From assembly GCF_030730905.1 (NCBI RefSeq), contig NZ_JAVAMP010000012.1, forward strand, positions 89,635 to 153,634: 64,000 nucleotides of DNA, written 5' to 3'. A program made the position numbers and the translations under genes. Of this stretch, positions 17,666 to 25,931 are shown one piece after another; within the stretch, counting starts at the first letter, position 1; every line of letters begins with the position of its first letter. The notes beneath the pieces are model-generated. The model did no database searches and had not been told where the DNA came from. It saw only the letters and a list, made by a program, of their open reading frames with translations. Source of the stretch: Chengkuizengella axinellae (GTDB lineage Bacteria; Bacillota; Bacilli; Paenibacillales; KCTC-33759).

Positions 17666-17895
17666 AGCAATCACCTCATTTATTTTTAATTGATATCATC
17701 TTACTATATCAATAAAATAATAACAATATATTTTCATTTTTAGAAACAAAAAAAAATCACTGTTTCAATTTTAGAAACAAAACTGATATTTGTTCCTTAA
17801 AATCTCAAAGTTTATTAATCTATAAACCTATTGTGAATTGTGGACGTATTATTTCTAAATAAAAGCTGATGAATAATTCTTTTGAACAAATAAAA

Positions 17896-17927
17896 CAACC
17901 CCTCTCAATTTAAATTTGAGAAGGGCT
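17896..17927 (-). terminator. Terminator overlapping the YgiT-like stop codon
   Basis: CCCTTCTCAAATTTAAATT pairs with its complement GAGAGGGG and is followed by a TTGTTTTATTT tract on the minus strand. The last codons and TAA of the 17910-18359 gene form the left arm. Confidence 0.8.
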
Positions 17928-18359
17928 GATTACATCAAATAAATTCAAGGTGAACGGTACAGGAAGTTTATGATTTAACCGATGAGTGACTTCTTCATCA
18001 ACAATCTCATCAATTTTGGCATGAAGTCTTAAGTCTCCCAGTTCCTCACCACACTCATTACACTCGTTATATGGGACTGATTTAAGTGGTATTTCAAATG
18101 ATGATCCACCAATATCCACATGTTTTATATCGTCTTTATACACGACTTTTAAATCAGTACTCCCACAGCTACAACTTTTTAAAGGAGTTACCTCTCTTCG
18201 ATCATTTTCAACTAAACTTCTAATGTACTGTGATACGTTCCCTTTTTCGTGCAAGATTGCTTTTAATTCAATCATTCTTTTTTCCTCCCTCGTCAATCTA
18301 ATATCGGGCAAATGAAATTCACGAGGATTGCTTGATTTTGGACGGCCAACTTTGGACAT
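17910..18359 (-). CDS. RHH/YgiT-type zinc-finger protein, putative antitoxin
   Basis: 149 residues with AAAGGAG upstream of ATG. Residues 1-55 are basic and resemble a ribbon-helix-helix DNA-binding region (PRSSN-like start, then DIRLTREEKRMIELKA). Residues about 60-105 carry CSCGS and CNECGEE, the paired Cys motifs of YgiT/MqsA-type zinc fingers. It follows the DUF4258 gene on the same strand with about 60 bp between. DUF4258 plus YgiT-type zinc finger is a recurrent toxin-antitoxin pairing, with this gene as likely antitoxin and autoregulator. Confidence 0.75.
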   Translation of the reverse strand: MSKVGRPKSSNPREFHLPDIRLTREEKRMIELKAILHEKGNVSQYIRSLVENDRREVTPLKSCSCGSTDLKVVYKDDIKHVDIGGSSFEIPLKSVPYNECNECGEELGDLRLHAKIDEIVDEEVTHRLNHKLPVPFTLNLFDVISPSQI

Positions 18360-18420
18360 TCCGTATCAACTCCTTTTATTTCATTATACCCATCTTTTTT
18401 AATTTTTGCACCTACAAAAA

Positions 18421-18861
18421 TTAATTGGTTTTGCAAACACAAATCCTATTAGTGAAATTTTCATTCCACTTCCAAGGGTTTGAACGAGGATCATAGACTG
18501 TCTTAACAAAGAGATGATCATTACTTTGCATTTGAACAGCAATATGAACTGGACGATAAACGCCAGGTGATAGTTTTAAAAAGTAACATATCAAACACTG
18601 ATATTGCTTGCTCTTGGCTTCATAATAATATTCCATCACAAAACCATTCAACAGGGCTTCAAGAATATGTTTATTATTAAAGCTACGTTCTAACCCTCGT
18701 ACAGCTGCGTGTCTAGCAAAAGAGATATCTCCTTCGCCATTTTTATACTTCTCTCTGAACTGGACTATTTTATCTTCGACTAGATCCATACCTTTTTCCA
18801 TTGCATCATATCTTTTTTTCGTTATTTGTAAACATTGATCTGGATTCTTACAAACCATCAT
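18421..18861 (-). CDS. DUF4258 protein, putative toxin
   Basis: 146 residues, ATG with GGAGGGG upstream. The C-terminal 90 residues match the DUF4258 pattern: HAAVRGLERSF, ILEALLNGFVMEYYYEAK, CLICYFLKLSPG, RPVHIAVQMQSNDH, and KTVYDPRSNPWKW. The family resembles RelE/BrnT-like toxins, so an RNase-like role is plausible, but the catalytic residues are not established. It is the first gene of the pair with the YgiT-like antitoxin. A structured leader RNA and an intrinsic terminator lie immediately upstream, ending about 31 bp before the start, so expression probably depends on read-through. Confidence 0.72.
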   Translation of the reverse strand: MMVCKNPDQCLQITKKRYDAMEKGMDLVEDKIVQFREKYKNGEGDISFARHAAVRGLERSFNNKHILEALLNGFVMEYYYEAKSKQYQCLICYFLKLSPGVYRPVHIAVQMQSNDHLFVKTVYDPRSNPWKWNENFTNRICVCKTN

Positions 18862-18891
18862 TTCCCCTCCAAAATTGAGTTTTTAGACAAC

Positions 18892-18938
18892 AAAAAAAGA
18901 CCTAAATAACTACTCTCAAAAAAGTAGATTTGGTCTTT
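18892..18938 (-). terminator. Second terminator (T2) of leader copy D
   Basis: AAAAGACCAAATCTACT pairs with AGTAGTTATTTAGGTC and is followed by seven T on the minus strand. It lies between the structured RNA and the DUF4258 start, so it would block that gene unless bypassed. Confidence 0.85.
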
Positions 18939-18949
18939 TCGTCTTTGAA

Positions 18950-19125
18950 TATGTAGCACAAAATAAAGTGTGTACTTTTTAATATCAAAATCTCTATTAT
19001 TTTAGAATTTTGATGAAGTTCATATTTTTACTCTTATGATTTTATCAGCGAATTTCAGCCTGCTCTGAAACCTTAAGAGTACCGCCTATCATAAATGGTT
19101 ATCCCACATATGCTATACCCGTTAC
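18950..19125 (-). ncRNA. Structured leader RNA, copy D
   Basis: On the minus strand: CGGGT block, GGCGG (stem P1, 5' arm), TACTCTTA (pseudoknot, 5' strand), hairpin TTTCAG-CTGAAA, TCGCT (P1, 3' arm), GATAAAAT, TAAGAGTA (pseudoknot, 3' strand), then hairpin ATCAAAATTCT / AGAGATTTTGAT and a weaker T1 hairpin near 18951-18980. The TACTCTTA/TAAGAGTA pairing is perfect and different in sequence from the other three copies, which supports the fold. Confidence 0.75.
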
Positions 19126-19143
19126 TATATAAGTACTTGGGTT

Positions 19144-19164
19144 ACTTATCTACGTTAGATAAGT
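19144..19164. promoter_or_regulatory. Perfect palindrome upstream of leader copy D
   Basis: ACTTATCTA-CGT-TAGATAAGT is a perfect 9-bp inverted repeat with a 3-base centre, about 20 bp upstream of the 5' end of leader copy D. Its size and position suit a repressor operator; the bound protein is unknown. Confidence 0.45.
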
Positions 19165-19302
19165 TGAATTTTAACTATTATTCTTAAACAGATGACGATG
19201 ATAATAATTAAAATATATTAAGTATTATAGACTTTGAAAATAAACTTTACAAGTAGCTTTGAGTTTTTAGCCAGCTAATTTTAATTTTTTTAATCAATGT
19301 CT

Positions 19303-20307
19303 TTACAATCTTTTATTTTTCAAACTTTTCTTTCCTCTCAAAATTTTCTTGTGTGCTGTTTTTCTAGTCCTTATAATTCTTCTCTCCCCCTTAATGACTT
19401 TGTTATTTCCATAAATCACATTGTTTTTATTATAAATCAATATATCCTTAATTTTTCTGAAAAGAGTCCATTTCTCTTTTTTCTCTTTATTCACTTCTTC
19501 CTTTTCATAGAGGTACTTATATTTATTTTTTAGTACAACTTCTAAAGAGGTTGCAGTTAACCATGAAAAGAAACCGAGTAACAACCATAGTACTAAAAAT
19601 AATACTGAAAATTTAGTTATTATAAGATATCCAGCAAAGATTATTTCCGAAATAAGAATACCAAACGCATTGCCATGTTCTCTTAGATGACGATAGGACT
19701 CAACATAATCAGCAATCCAAGCATTCTCTGTTTGAGTTAACTTGCTTTTTTCTGTTTGAGTAATTCTTCTTTTTTTGAATTGATTAACTATAGTATCTTT
19801 TTTTTCATCTTCTTTAATCCTACCACTTGCTCTTATATTACTTAATACATGATAGAAGTTATATAGCTTAATTCTTTTTTCCTGTTTAGATATATCAAAC
19901 CATAAATATCTAAACGTATGTAATGTCAATATAACCATACTTGAAACATACATGTATAAAAATCCAGCTACTGTAATTATTATCATAGATAACACTGTTA
20001 CTTCATTTTTTTTAATCTGAACAGTTTCGTAATCTGACAATTGCTTTTCTATATTTACATATGTGTTATGATCAAGTTGTAACTTCTCTGGTTTTATTCC
20101 TTCAAATTCATACTTTGAGTAAAATAAGAAATTGATTATTTGATATTCTATATCATATTTCACATTAGATTCATCAAATTTGTTTTTAAAATAAATATTC
20201 TCAATATCATGATTAAAATTTTGAACCAAATAGAATAGTATTAGCACACCAAAAATTGTACCTGCTAGATATCTTACGAGGTAATACTCCCAAAATTGAC
20301 CTTTCAA
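19303..20307 (-). CDS. Polytopic membrane protein, unknown
   Basis: About 334 residues. TTG at 20307 (MKGQFWEYYLVRYL) is preferred because AGGGGG lies six bases upstream; the frame is open 11 codons earlier. Hydrophobic segments occur near residues 14-32, 108-140 and 215-255, separated by long charged regions. The C-terminal 80 residues are strongly basic (many Lys/Arg), suggesting a cytoplasmic, nucleic-acid or lipid-contacting tail. No recognised family. It appears monocistronic and neighbours a toxin-antitoxin pair and an ncRNA. Confidence 0.7.
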   Translation of the reverse strand: MKGQFWEYYLVRYLAGTIFGVLILFYLVQNFNHDIENIYFKNKFDESNVKYDIEYQIINFLFYSKYEFEGIKPEKLQLDHNTYVNIEKQLSDYETVQIKKNEVTVLSMIIITVAGFLYMYVSSMVILTLHTFRYLWFDISKQEKRIKLYNFYHVLSNIRASGRIKEDEKKDTIVNQFKKRRITQTEKSKLTQTENAWIADYVESYRHLREHGNAFGILISEIIFAGYLIITKFSVLFLVLWLLLGFFSWLTATSLEVVLKNKYKYLYEKEEVNKEKKEKWTLFRKIKDILIYNKNNVIYGNNKVIKGERRIIRTRKTAHKKILRGKKSLKNKRL

Positions 20308-20639
20308 CAAAATCCCCCTTATAAAAATGATTAAAATCAAAGTCCACCAAAATAGTTAAAATTAATCACCTTATTATGACAGCGTTATATAAGTAGGTCA
20401 ATCCAAATTATACCTTTAATTGTATTTAGTAGTTTTAATAATATTATTATATTCCACTCATCAAACTCATCCAAATTAACCCAAAATATACTTACTAAAT
20501 GTAATTTATGTATTATAATTCAAGTAAAATAGTTCTATTTTCATAAAAAAATAGTGCAAAATATTTATCAGAGTTGTATGGACAAAAATTAAATTTATGA
20601 TATAAATCTAGATTTTATTACATCTGTGTTATAGAATAG

Positions 20640-20808
20640 ATAGTATCCACAGTCTTTTACTCCTTTTAAATTTCTGTGGTTTATAGTCTTGTGTTTACCT
20701 TTTGGTAAATATGTTTATGGGCAATGCTGCACTTGGGGAAGTGCAGGCATGGAGGAAAGGACTTGTTTGGGGGGGGCCCCATTCGATAAAGTCCTTTCTT
20801 CCTTTTTA
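20640..20808 (+). ncRNA. Structured RNA candidate with strong terminator
   Basis: The plus strand has three successive hairpins: TTTACC-TTTT-GGTAAA; ATGC with inner GCACTT-GGGG-AAGTGC closed by GCAT; and a 14-bp stem GGAGGAAAGGACTT / AAGTCCTTTCTTCC ending in five T, with a G8-C4 loop. No protein of normal size is encoded. ATG at 20717 opens a 30-codon frame (MGNAALGEVQAWRKG...) that ends exactly in the T-run, so a dual coding/RNA role cannot be excluded. The G-rich loops are typical of antisense or small regulatory RNAs. Confidence 0.65.
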
Positions 20809-21019
20809 ATTGAAAAACAAAATATATTGGGTATATATATTTGAATAATCAATTTTTTTATAACGATTCCTTTTATTAGAAAACCATATACATCATCATC
20901 ACCTCGTCCTGCTATATAAATTTGTTTTATAAAGTCTACTATCTCTAAGATCCAGTATGCTTAAGCACACAAAACCATTCACTACCTCTCATTTAATCAA
21001 GATTTTAAAAGATCACATT
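20809..21019. other. Intergenic, no gene seen
   Basis: Spacer between the ncRNA terminator and the end of the 21020-21229 gene; only AT-rich sequence. The upstream 20308-20639 stretch likewise holds presumed promoters of the membrane-protein gene and the ncRNA but no gene. Confidence 0.45.
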
Positions 21020-21229
21020 TCAACTGATCATTCTATACAAATATATTTCCTTCTTATTAAATGTAAATCTACCTTCCTTAATATTAGGAAGATGCGAGGC
21101 TAAAACCACTGTATCATTCGCGAGGGAGAATGTTTCTTCTGTTACTTCAACTACTTTTCCTTTAAAACAGCCTACATTACTAATTGTAACTATGATTTCA
21201 TTATTCGGGGTCATTGATTCTAATAACAT
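21020..21229 (-). CDS. Small beta-rich protein, unknown
   Basis: 69 residues, ATG with GAGGAGAAA upstream. Predicted strands (EIIVTISNVGCFKGKVVEV, TVVLASHLPNI, GRFTFNKKEIYLYRMI) suggest a small beta-barrel such as an SH3- or Sm-like fold. It is downstream of leader RNA copy A and its two terminators, separated by about 310 bp in which I see no other gene. Function unknown. Confidence 0.65.
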   Translation of the reverse strand: MLLESMTPNNEIIVTISNVGCFKGKVVEVTEETFSLANDTVVLASHLPNIKEGRFTFNKKEIYLYRMIS

Positions 21230-21540
21230 ACTATTTCTCCTCTTATTTAAGAATTTGATTTATGTGTAATGCTCTGTTGATTTTAATTTGTCACTGTGCA
21301 GATAACGTACTCGACATAAATTTAGTTATTAGTCCCTTGGTTTAGATCCCACAATTCATAGAGCGATATAATATAGAACTTGATAGATTTTCTAATCTTC
21401 CTATCCCTCATTACTGTGATAATGTGCTTCTCCTGTCCTTTACTATCAATTCCTAACTAAGCCCTTATACAGCATTTAGAATTGGTTTAAGGCATTGTAA
21501 AACCCACCTCTATTTATTTCTACTTCTTAACTTAAAAAAT

Positions 21541-21587
21541 AAAAAAAGACCGCAAAAACTCTACCGAGTTTACACGATCTTTTTGTC
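21541..21587 (-). terminator. Second terminator (T2) of leader copy A
   Basis: AAAGATCGTGTAAACTC / GAGTTTTTGCGGTCTTT with a T7 tail on the minus strand. It is nearly the same as the T2 at 62401-62443, including the GCGGTCTTTTTTT end, showing that T2 belongs to the repeated leader. Confidence 0.85.
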
Positions 21588-21653
21588 TTAACCTTTACCT
21601 AGATTTTTAATATTTATTCTAGATTGGGATCAATCAACCATAGTATTAAAACA

Positions 21654-21830
21654 CAAAAAAAGCATGCTTAGATTTCATACACACTTTGTTTCTTTTTGAT
21701 CAGATCTCTGTTTATCAGAATCTGACAAGTATAATTTTTATTTCTCTTATTTTATCAGCTAGTATCATCTTAACTTGATACTCGAGAAACGTAGCTTAGT
21801 CTAAAATATTTCTATTTTAAACTGGACCCG
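21654..21830 (-). ncRNA. Structured leader RNA, copy A
   Basis: Minus strand: CGGGTCCAG block, hairpin GTTTAAAAT/ATTTTAGAC, AGCTA (P1), TTTCTC (pseudoknot), hairpin GTATCA/TGATAC, TAGCT (P1), GATAAAAT, GAGAAA (pseudoknot), hairpin CAGATTCTG/CAGAGATCTG, then T1 (AAGTGTGTAT ... AAGCATGCTT with T7) at 21654-21700. Relative to copy B, P1 changes from AGCGA/TCGCT to AGCTA/TAGCT, a compensated base pair. Confidence 0.8.
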
Positions 21831-22155
21831 TTATCAACTTGACACTTGGGTTCACTTTTCAAATAATAGTTTCCATATATGTTGTACGTACACTTCTCAC
21901 TCACTCCAAATAAAGGAAGAGAATGAAATGAATATTATAACTAAATTGTATATTATTTCATTTAATATTTCAATCTTGTTTTTTAATAGTAACATATCTT
22001 TCTATATTTTAATCTTAGAATTTTAATTAATGCCAAAGTTTTTAAAGGGGCATTACCATCGTTCATCAAATTTTTATCATCCTTAGCTACGCACCCAAAG
22101 AGCCTTGCAAAATACGTTTGATCAATCATTAAAACGGATGATTGTTTTTCCCCAC

Positions 22156-22181
22156 AAAAAAGAACGCTGTGTGCGTCCTTT
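22156..22181 (-). terminator. Terminator of the 22255-22446 gene
   Basis: AAGGACGC-ACACA-GCGTTCTT followed by T-run on the minus strand, about 75 bp past the stop codon. From 21831 to 22155 I see only the upstream flank of leader copy A, which shares an ATAATATTCATT block with copy B. Confidence 0.8.
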
Positions 22182-22254
22182 CAATAAAGAAAATACCTTA
22201 CTTTAATAATATAATTTAAAGGTAATTACAATTTTATGTAGAATTTATAAATAA

Positions 22255-22446
22255 TTATCTTATTACATCGAAAATTGGTGAACAATCTGTTAGGTTATAA
22301 TCAAAAGCTTCACCAACGTGTCTGTTATCATCATCAACTTCCACTAAGATTAACTCACCTTCTGAACCACAACAAGAATCACCCTCTAATACTTCATATG
22401 ATTTTTGATTTTGCATTTCAATAAAGTCACCTTTTTGAATTTTCAT
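22255..22446 (-). CDS. Small acidic protein, unknown
   Basis: 63 residues from ATG at 22446 (MKIQKGDFIEMQNQ) with GGTGA upstream; the frame is open eight codons earlier only via TTG. It contains a SCCGSEG Cys pair in a short loop and an acidic stretch (VEVDDDNRH), and looks like a small KOW/SH3-like beta fold. It is divergent from the 22491 gene, with about 45 bp between start codons, so both promoters must overlap. Confidence 0.65.
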   Translation of the reverse strand: MKIQKGDFIEMQNQKSYEVLEGDSCCGSEGELILVEVDDDNRHVGEAFDYNLTDCSPIFDVIR

Positions 22447-22490
22447 AATTTTCACCAACTTTCTATACAAAGGAGGATTTTTTTTATTTT

Positions 22491-23633
22491 ATGGATAAAG
22501 ACAATTTTATAACCAAAAAAAAGTTAATTCAGTTGCTTGATCGAGGGCTAGAATTCGATCAGTTGGTATTTGATTCATTTGATGGAGAAGAGTTTGCTTT
22601 TGATGACACTCCATTAAATATAACTGGTTTAGAGAAACCATTTGAATTGTTGATTCCAAAAACCTACTGGACTAAAGAGGACTTCACTAGAACTCGCTCT
22701 CAAATTTCCATTGTTGGTATAACCAAAGATAAGGATGATAAGAAACAATTATTGATTGAATTAGATGATATTCCTCAAACATATGAAACAACATCTGATG
22801 CTATCTCTCAATTATTTGACCCTATGAAGTTAAATAAATACATTGCATACTTACTAGATGATACAACTGATCACTTCGAACATATTTTACATAATTTTGA
22901 ATACTGGTTTAGAATCCATGATGCTGAACGTGAATTATTAATTCGTACTGTACAAGAAGAAGGAAAGTATATAGCACGATGTTTCGCATCTACTAAATAT
23001 AGACCGATTGACAATCATGCTTTACTTTATATTACCTGTCACGCATTAAATAAACTTGATTTACAATTCAATCTTCAAAGTTTCTCACTAAAGCATTCTG
23101 AAATGAAACTTAATATTCTCTCAGAAGATAAAATATCTATTCCTAATGTTGGTATACTTACTTATGGATTTACTGTATTTAATAGTGAAACCAAAGAGAA
23201 AGCTGTTGGTTTCCATCCAACATTTGAATTAACTAACGACGACGCATCTCACACAACATTAATTTTGGATAAACCGATATCTATTTATCATAGAGGGACA
23301 TCTATAGAACCAATTATTGAAAAATTAGAAGAAGTCGAAAATTTAAATGAACACCTAAGAACTGTTATCAGTACTATAGAAGTAGCAAAAACAGAGAAAG
23401 TTACTGACAAATTAGCTTATACGCTCAGTCAAGAAATAACCAATATTGTCGGGAAAACCAAATTTAAAAAATTCGAAAAACAGTATCTTGAAATAGCTAG
23501 GAACAACACCTATAATTTATTACAATTCTTTGGTAGACTACATGAATTAGATGTCGATGATGACGAAAAAGAACTTAAACTTAAAGTGATGTTTTGGAAA
23601 ACTCTCTACAATCAAATTAATAATGAAGATTAA
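22491..23633 (+). CDS. DUF932-like phage/plasmid protein (tentative)
   Basis: 380 residues, ATG start. GGAGG lies 14 bases upstream, a long spacing. The stretch GKYIARCFASTKYRPIDN and the later VGFHPTFELTNDDASHTTL resemble the core of the DUF932 (phage/plasmid-like) family, in which an R-x-F-x-S-x-x-Y-R-x-I-D-N signature recurs. The C-terminal 100 residues are helical and charged. DUF932 proteins are common on phages and plasmids but their role is not established. The gene ends in its own terminator. Family assignment is weak. Confidence 0.6.
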   Translation: MDKDNFITKKKLIQLLDRGLEFDQLVFDSFDGEEFAFDDTPLNITGLEKPFELLIPKTYWTKEDFTRTRSQISIVGITKDKDDKKQLLIELDDIPQTYETTSDAISQLFDPMKLNKYIAYLLDDTTDHFEHILHNFEYWFRIHDAERELLIRTVQEEGKYIARCFASTKYRPIDNHALLYITCHALNKLDLQFNLQSFSLKHSEMKLNILSEDKISIPNVGILTYGFTVFNSETKEKAVGFHPTFELTNDDASHTTLILDKPISIYHRGTSIEPIIEKLEEVENLNEHLRTVISTIEVAKTEKVTDKLAYTLSQEITNIVGKTKFKKFEKQYLEIARNNTYNLLQFFGRLHELDVDDDEKELKLKVMFWKTLYNQINNED

Positions 23634-23636
23634 GTA

Positions 23637-23667
23637 TAATGGGCTACTATTTGTAGCCCTTTTTCTA
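23637..23667 (+). terminator. Terminator of the 22491-23633 gene
   Basis: GGGCTACTATTTGTAGCCCTTTTTC, a compact hairpin with T5, immediately after the stop codon. Confidence 0.9.
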
Positions 23668-23691
23668 TCTCACTATATAGTGGCAAACGTA

Positions 23692-23722
23692 TAAAAAAGA
23701 GAGCCCCTTTCGGGACTCCCTT
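23692..23722 (-). terminator. Terminator of the Kelch gene
   Basis: AAGGGAGTCCCGAAAGGGGCTCTC followed by T6 on the minus strand, just past the stop of the 23736-25328 gene. With the opposing terminator it insulates two convergent genes. Confidence 0.9.
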
Positions 23723-23735
23723 AAGTAAATTTCTA

Positions 23736-25328
23736 TTATTGAGTTACTTCGTATTCATTCACTTCAAACGTTAATATATTATCATGAATGATAAAATCTG
23801 TTCTATTTAAAAATGGCCCAACATTACCTGTCTTTTCAATGGCATATACTACGCTTAAGCTTCCTTGATACCAGTTAACAAAGCTCTCAACATCAGTCAT
23901 TGTTAAATCATATTCTTTTTCTTGTCCATTTTCTAGTACAATCACTAAAATTGCTCTATTATTATTCACGACTACTGATGCTTTTGGTGTTGCCGATGCT
24001 TCGTTTGAGTTTTCACTTTCACCTTCTGAGTTAACTGCTGATAGTACATAGTAATAAGTTGTTCCATTTTCTACTCTTGAATCTACAAGCGAAGAACCAT
24101 AGATCTCGTTATCTATCACCTCATATGGTCCTCCAGGTGTGGTTGATCTTTTTAAAATATAATATTCTGCTACTTCTACCTCATCCCATAAAAGTGTTAC
24201 TTGTGAATCTCCTGCTGTAGCTGTTAGGTTTAGAGGAACGTTAGGTATCGGAGTAGATATAGGAATGTAAACTTCTACAATTGGTAAACGGGTAACACCA
24301 TCAGATCCACCTACTGAATAAATACTACCATTGACCACTTCTGTTTGATGACCGTTTATGGTTTGATTCATACTTGCAACTTCTGTCCATGTATTTATTT
24401 GTGAATCATATACTTCTACACTTGAAAAACGAACACCAGCATCATCTCGCCCACCTATTGCATAAATTTCACCATTAATTACTTCTGTTTGATGAATACC
24501 CCTTACTTGATTCATATTAGCCAATTCAATCCAAATGTTTGTTTGGGGATCGTACACCTCTACATTTGAAAGAAATAATTCAGCATCATCCCGTCCACCT
24601 ATAGCATAAATTTTACCATTAATTACTTCTGTTTGAAGATAACTTTGTCTTGTTTGATTCATATTAGCCAATTCAGTCCAAATGTTTGTTTGGGGATCGT
24701 ACACCTCTACACTTGAACTTGAACCACCTATTGCATATATTTTACCATCTATAACCTGTGTTTGATGATTTTTTCTTGTTTGATTCATATTAGCTAATTC
24801 AGTCCAAATGTTTGTTTGGGGATCGTACACCTCTACACTTGAAAGACGATTACCAGCATTATCATTCCCGCCTATTGAGTATATTTTACCATTCAAGACT
24901 ATCGTTTGAAAAATTTCTCTTGTTTGATTCATATTAGCCAATTCAGTCCAAATGTTTGTTTGGGGATCGTACACCTCTACACTTGAAAGACGATTACCAG
25001 TAATATCATCCCGTCCACCTATTGCGTATATTTTACCATCTAAGACTTCAGTTTGATGATATTGTCTTCCCATTCTCATACTAGATACTTCTGTCCATAC
25101 GTTTGTTTGGGGATCAAACACCTCAACACTTGATAATATTTCATCACCCCGACCACCTATTGCATATATTTTACTATCTAAGACCTCTGTTTGATGCTCT
25201 GTTCTCGCATGATTCATACTAGCAACCTCTATCCAAACTCCTTCTTCTGCTGCAAAAACAGGAACAGCAGATAACAACATCACCATAGCTAAAACAACTG
25301 ACAATAAAACCTTAAATGACTTCTTCAT
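23736..25328 (-). CDS. Secreted Kelch-repeat / fibronectin III protein
   Basis: 530 residues with signal peptide about 1-26 (MLLSAVPVFAAEE). Seven Kelch units cover about 33-365, each built as MNQTR..HQTEV..GKIYAIGGRDD..SSVEVYDPQTNIWTEL, enough for one propeller. An Fn3 domain follows (about 366-455, PLNLTATAGDSQVTLLWDE), then a C-terminal segment ending DNILTFEVNEYEVTQ. By family knowledge such cassettes occur in extracellular proteins of Bacillales. Repeats 2-5 are almost identical at DNA level around the PQTNIWTELANMNQTR segment, pointing to recent unit duplication or gene conversion. Ligand unknown. Confidence 0.88.
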   Translation of the reverse strand: MKKSFKVLLSVVLAMVMLLSAVPVFAAEEGVWIEVASMNHARTEHQTEVLDSKIYAIGGRGDEILSSVEVFDPQTNVWTEVSSMRMGRQYHQTEVLDGKIYAIGGRDDITGNRLSSVEVYDPQTNIWTELANMNQTREIFQTIVLNGKIYSIGGNDNAGNRLSSVEVYDPQTNIWTELANMNQTRKNHQTQVIDGKIYAIGGSSSSVEVYDPQTNIWTELANMNQTRQSYLQTEVINGKIYAIGGRDDAELFLSNVEVYDPQTNIWIELANMNQVRGIHQTEVINGEIYAIGGRDDAGVRFSSVEVYDSQINTWTEVASMNQTINGHQTEVVNGSIYSVGGSDGVTRLPIVEVYIPISTPIPNVPLNLTATAGDSQVTLLWDEVEVAEYYILKRSTTPGGPYEVIDNEIYGSSLVDSRVENGTTYYYVLSAVNSEGESENSNEASATPKASVVVNNNRAILVIVLENGQEKEYDLTMTDVESFVNWYQGSLSVVYAIEKTGNVGPFLNRTDFIIHDNILTFEVNEYEVTQ

Positions 25329-25931
25329 CTTTCTACCACCTTATAGTAAATTATGTAATAACCTTTGATAGAATAATATAGTATAACTGTAATGTCCATG
25401 AAATTAATGCATAATATGTCTAATCATGTTACTCTATGCAATATTGCCTTTTTTCTTTAACTCACTTCAGTAAAAAAACAGCCTATCTCACAAGGAATAG
25501 GCTGTTAGATTTAAAATCTTTTATTTTTTTGTCAGCAATATTTTAATATTGCTGTAGTTAAGGTTTTAGTCACTGTCAATACATTATCTTAATAGTATTC
25601 TTTAAACATATTCTTATTCAAACCAACACCACTACTACTTTGTATCAAAATATTTTCTAATTTTCTGTATATATATCCTCTTTCGAAAGCAATACAATAA
25701 CTAAAAGAAATCAGTAGATGTCATGACCCAAAAGTTATGAACATAAAATAATCAAATAAAAGAGACAGGATCGATCAAAGTAGAAATTAAGAACTATAAA
25801 ATAAGGAAGGATTAAAGTCTTCTAATGTAGAAATTTATAAAAAGTAATGACCACTGTAAAATAACAATACCGAGTTCTATTTCTACTACACTGACTAATT
25901 AAAGTAAATATGTAATAAGGAGACAAAGTTA
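25329..25931. other. Divergent intergenic region
   Basis: About 600 bp between the Kelch gene and the plus-strand lipoprotein gene. It contains the minus-strand leader terminator listed separately and a palindrome CAGCAATATT/AATATTGCTG near 25540-25562. No credible gene; promoters for both neighbours must lie here. Confidence 0.5.
25471..25507 (-). terminator. Terminator in the Kelch gene leader
   Basis: AACAGCCTATTCC-TTGTGA-GATAGGCTGTT followed by T7 on the minus strand, about 140 bp before the Kelch start. No minus-strand gene lies upstream, so it ends either a small leader RNA or works as an attenuator. Confidence 0.75.

Noticed and set aside
22491..23633. KwaB (DUF4868) of a Kiwa defence system
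   Set aside because: The conserved-looking segments fit DUF932 better, and no small four-helix KwaA-like membrane protein precedes it.
24500..25130. Regularly spaced near-identical DNA segments, at first sight CRISPR-like
   Set aside because: They lie in one reading frame and encode Kelch units of about 48 residues; spacing and content are protein-driven, and there are no cas genes.
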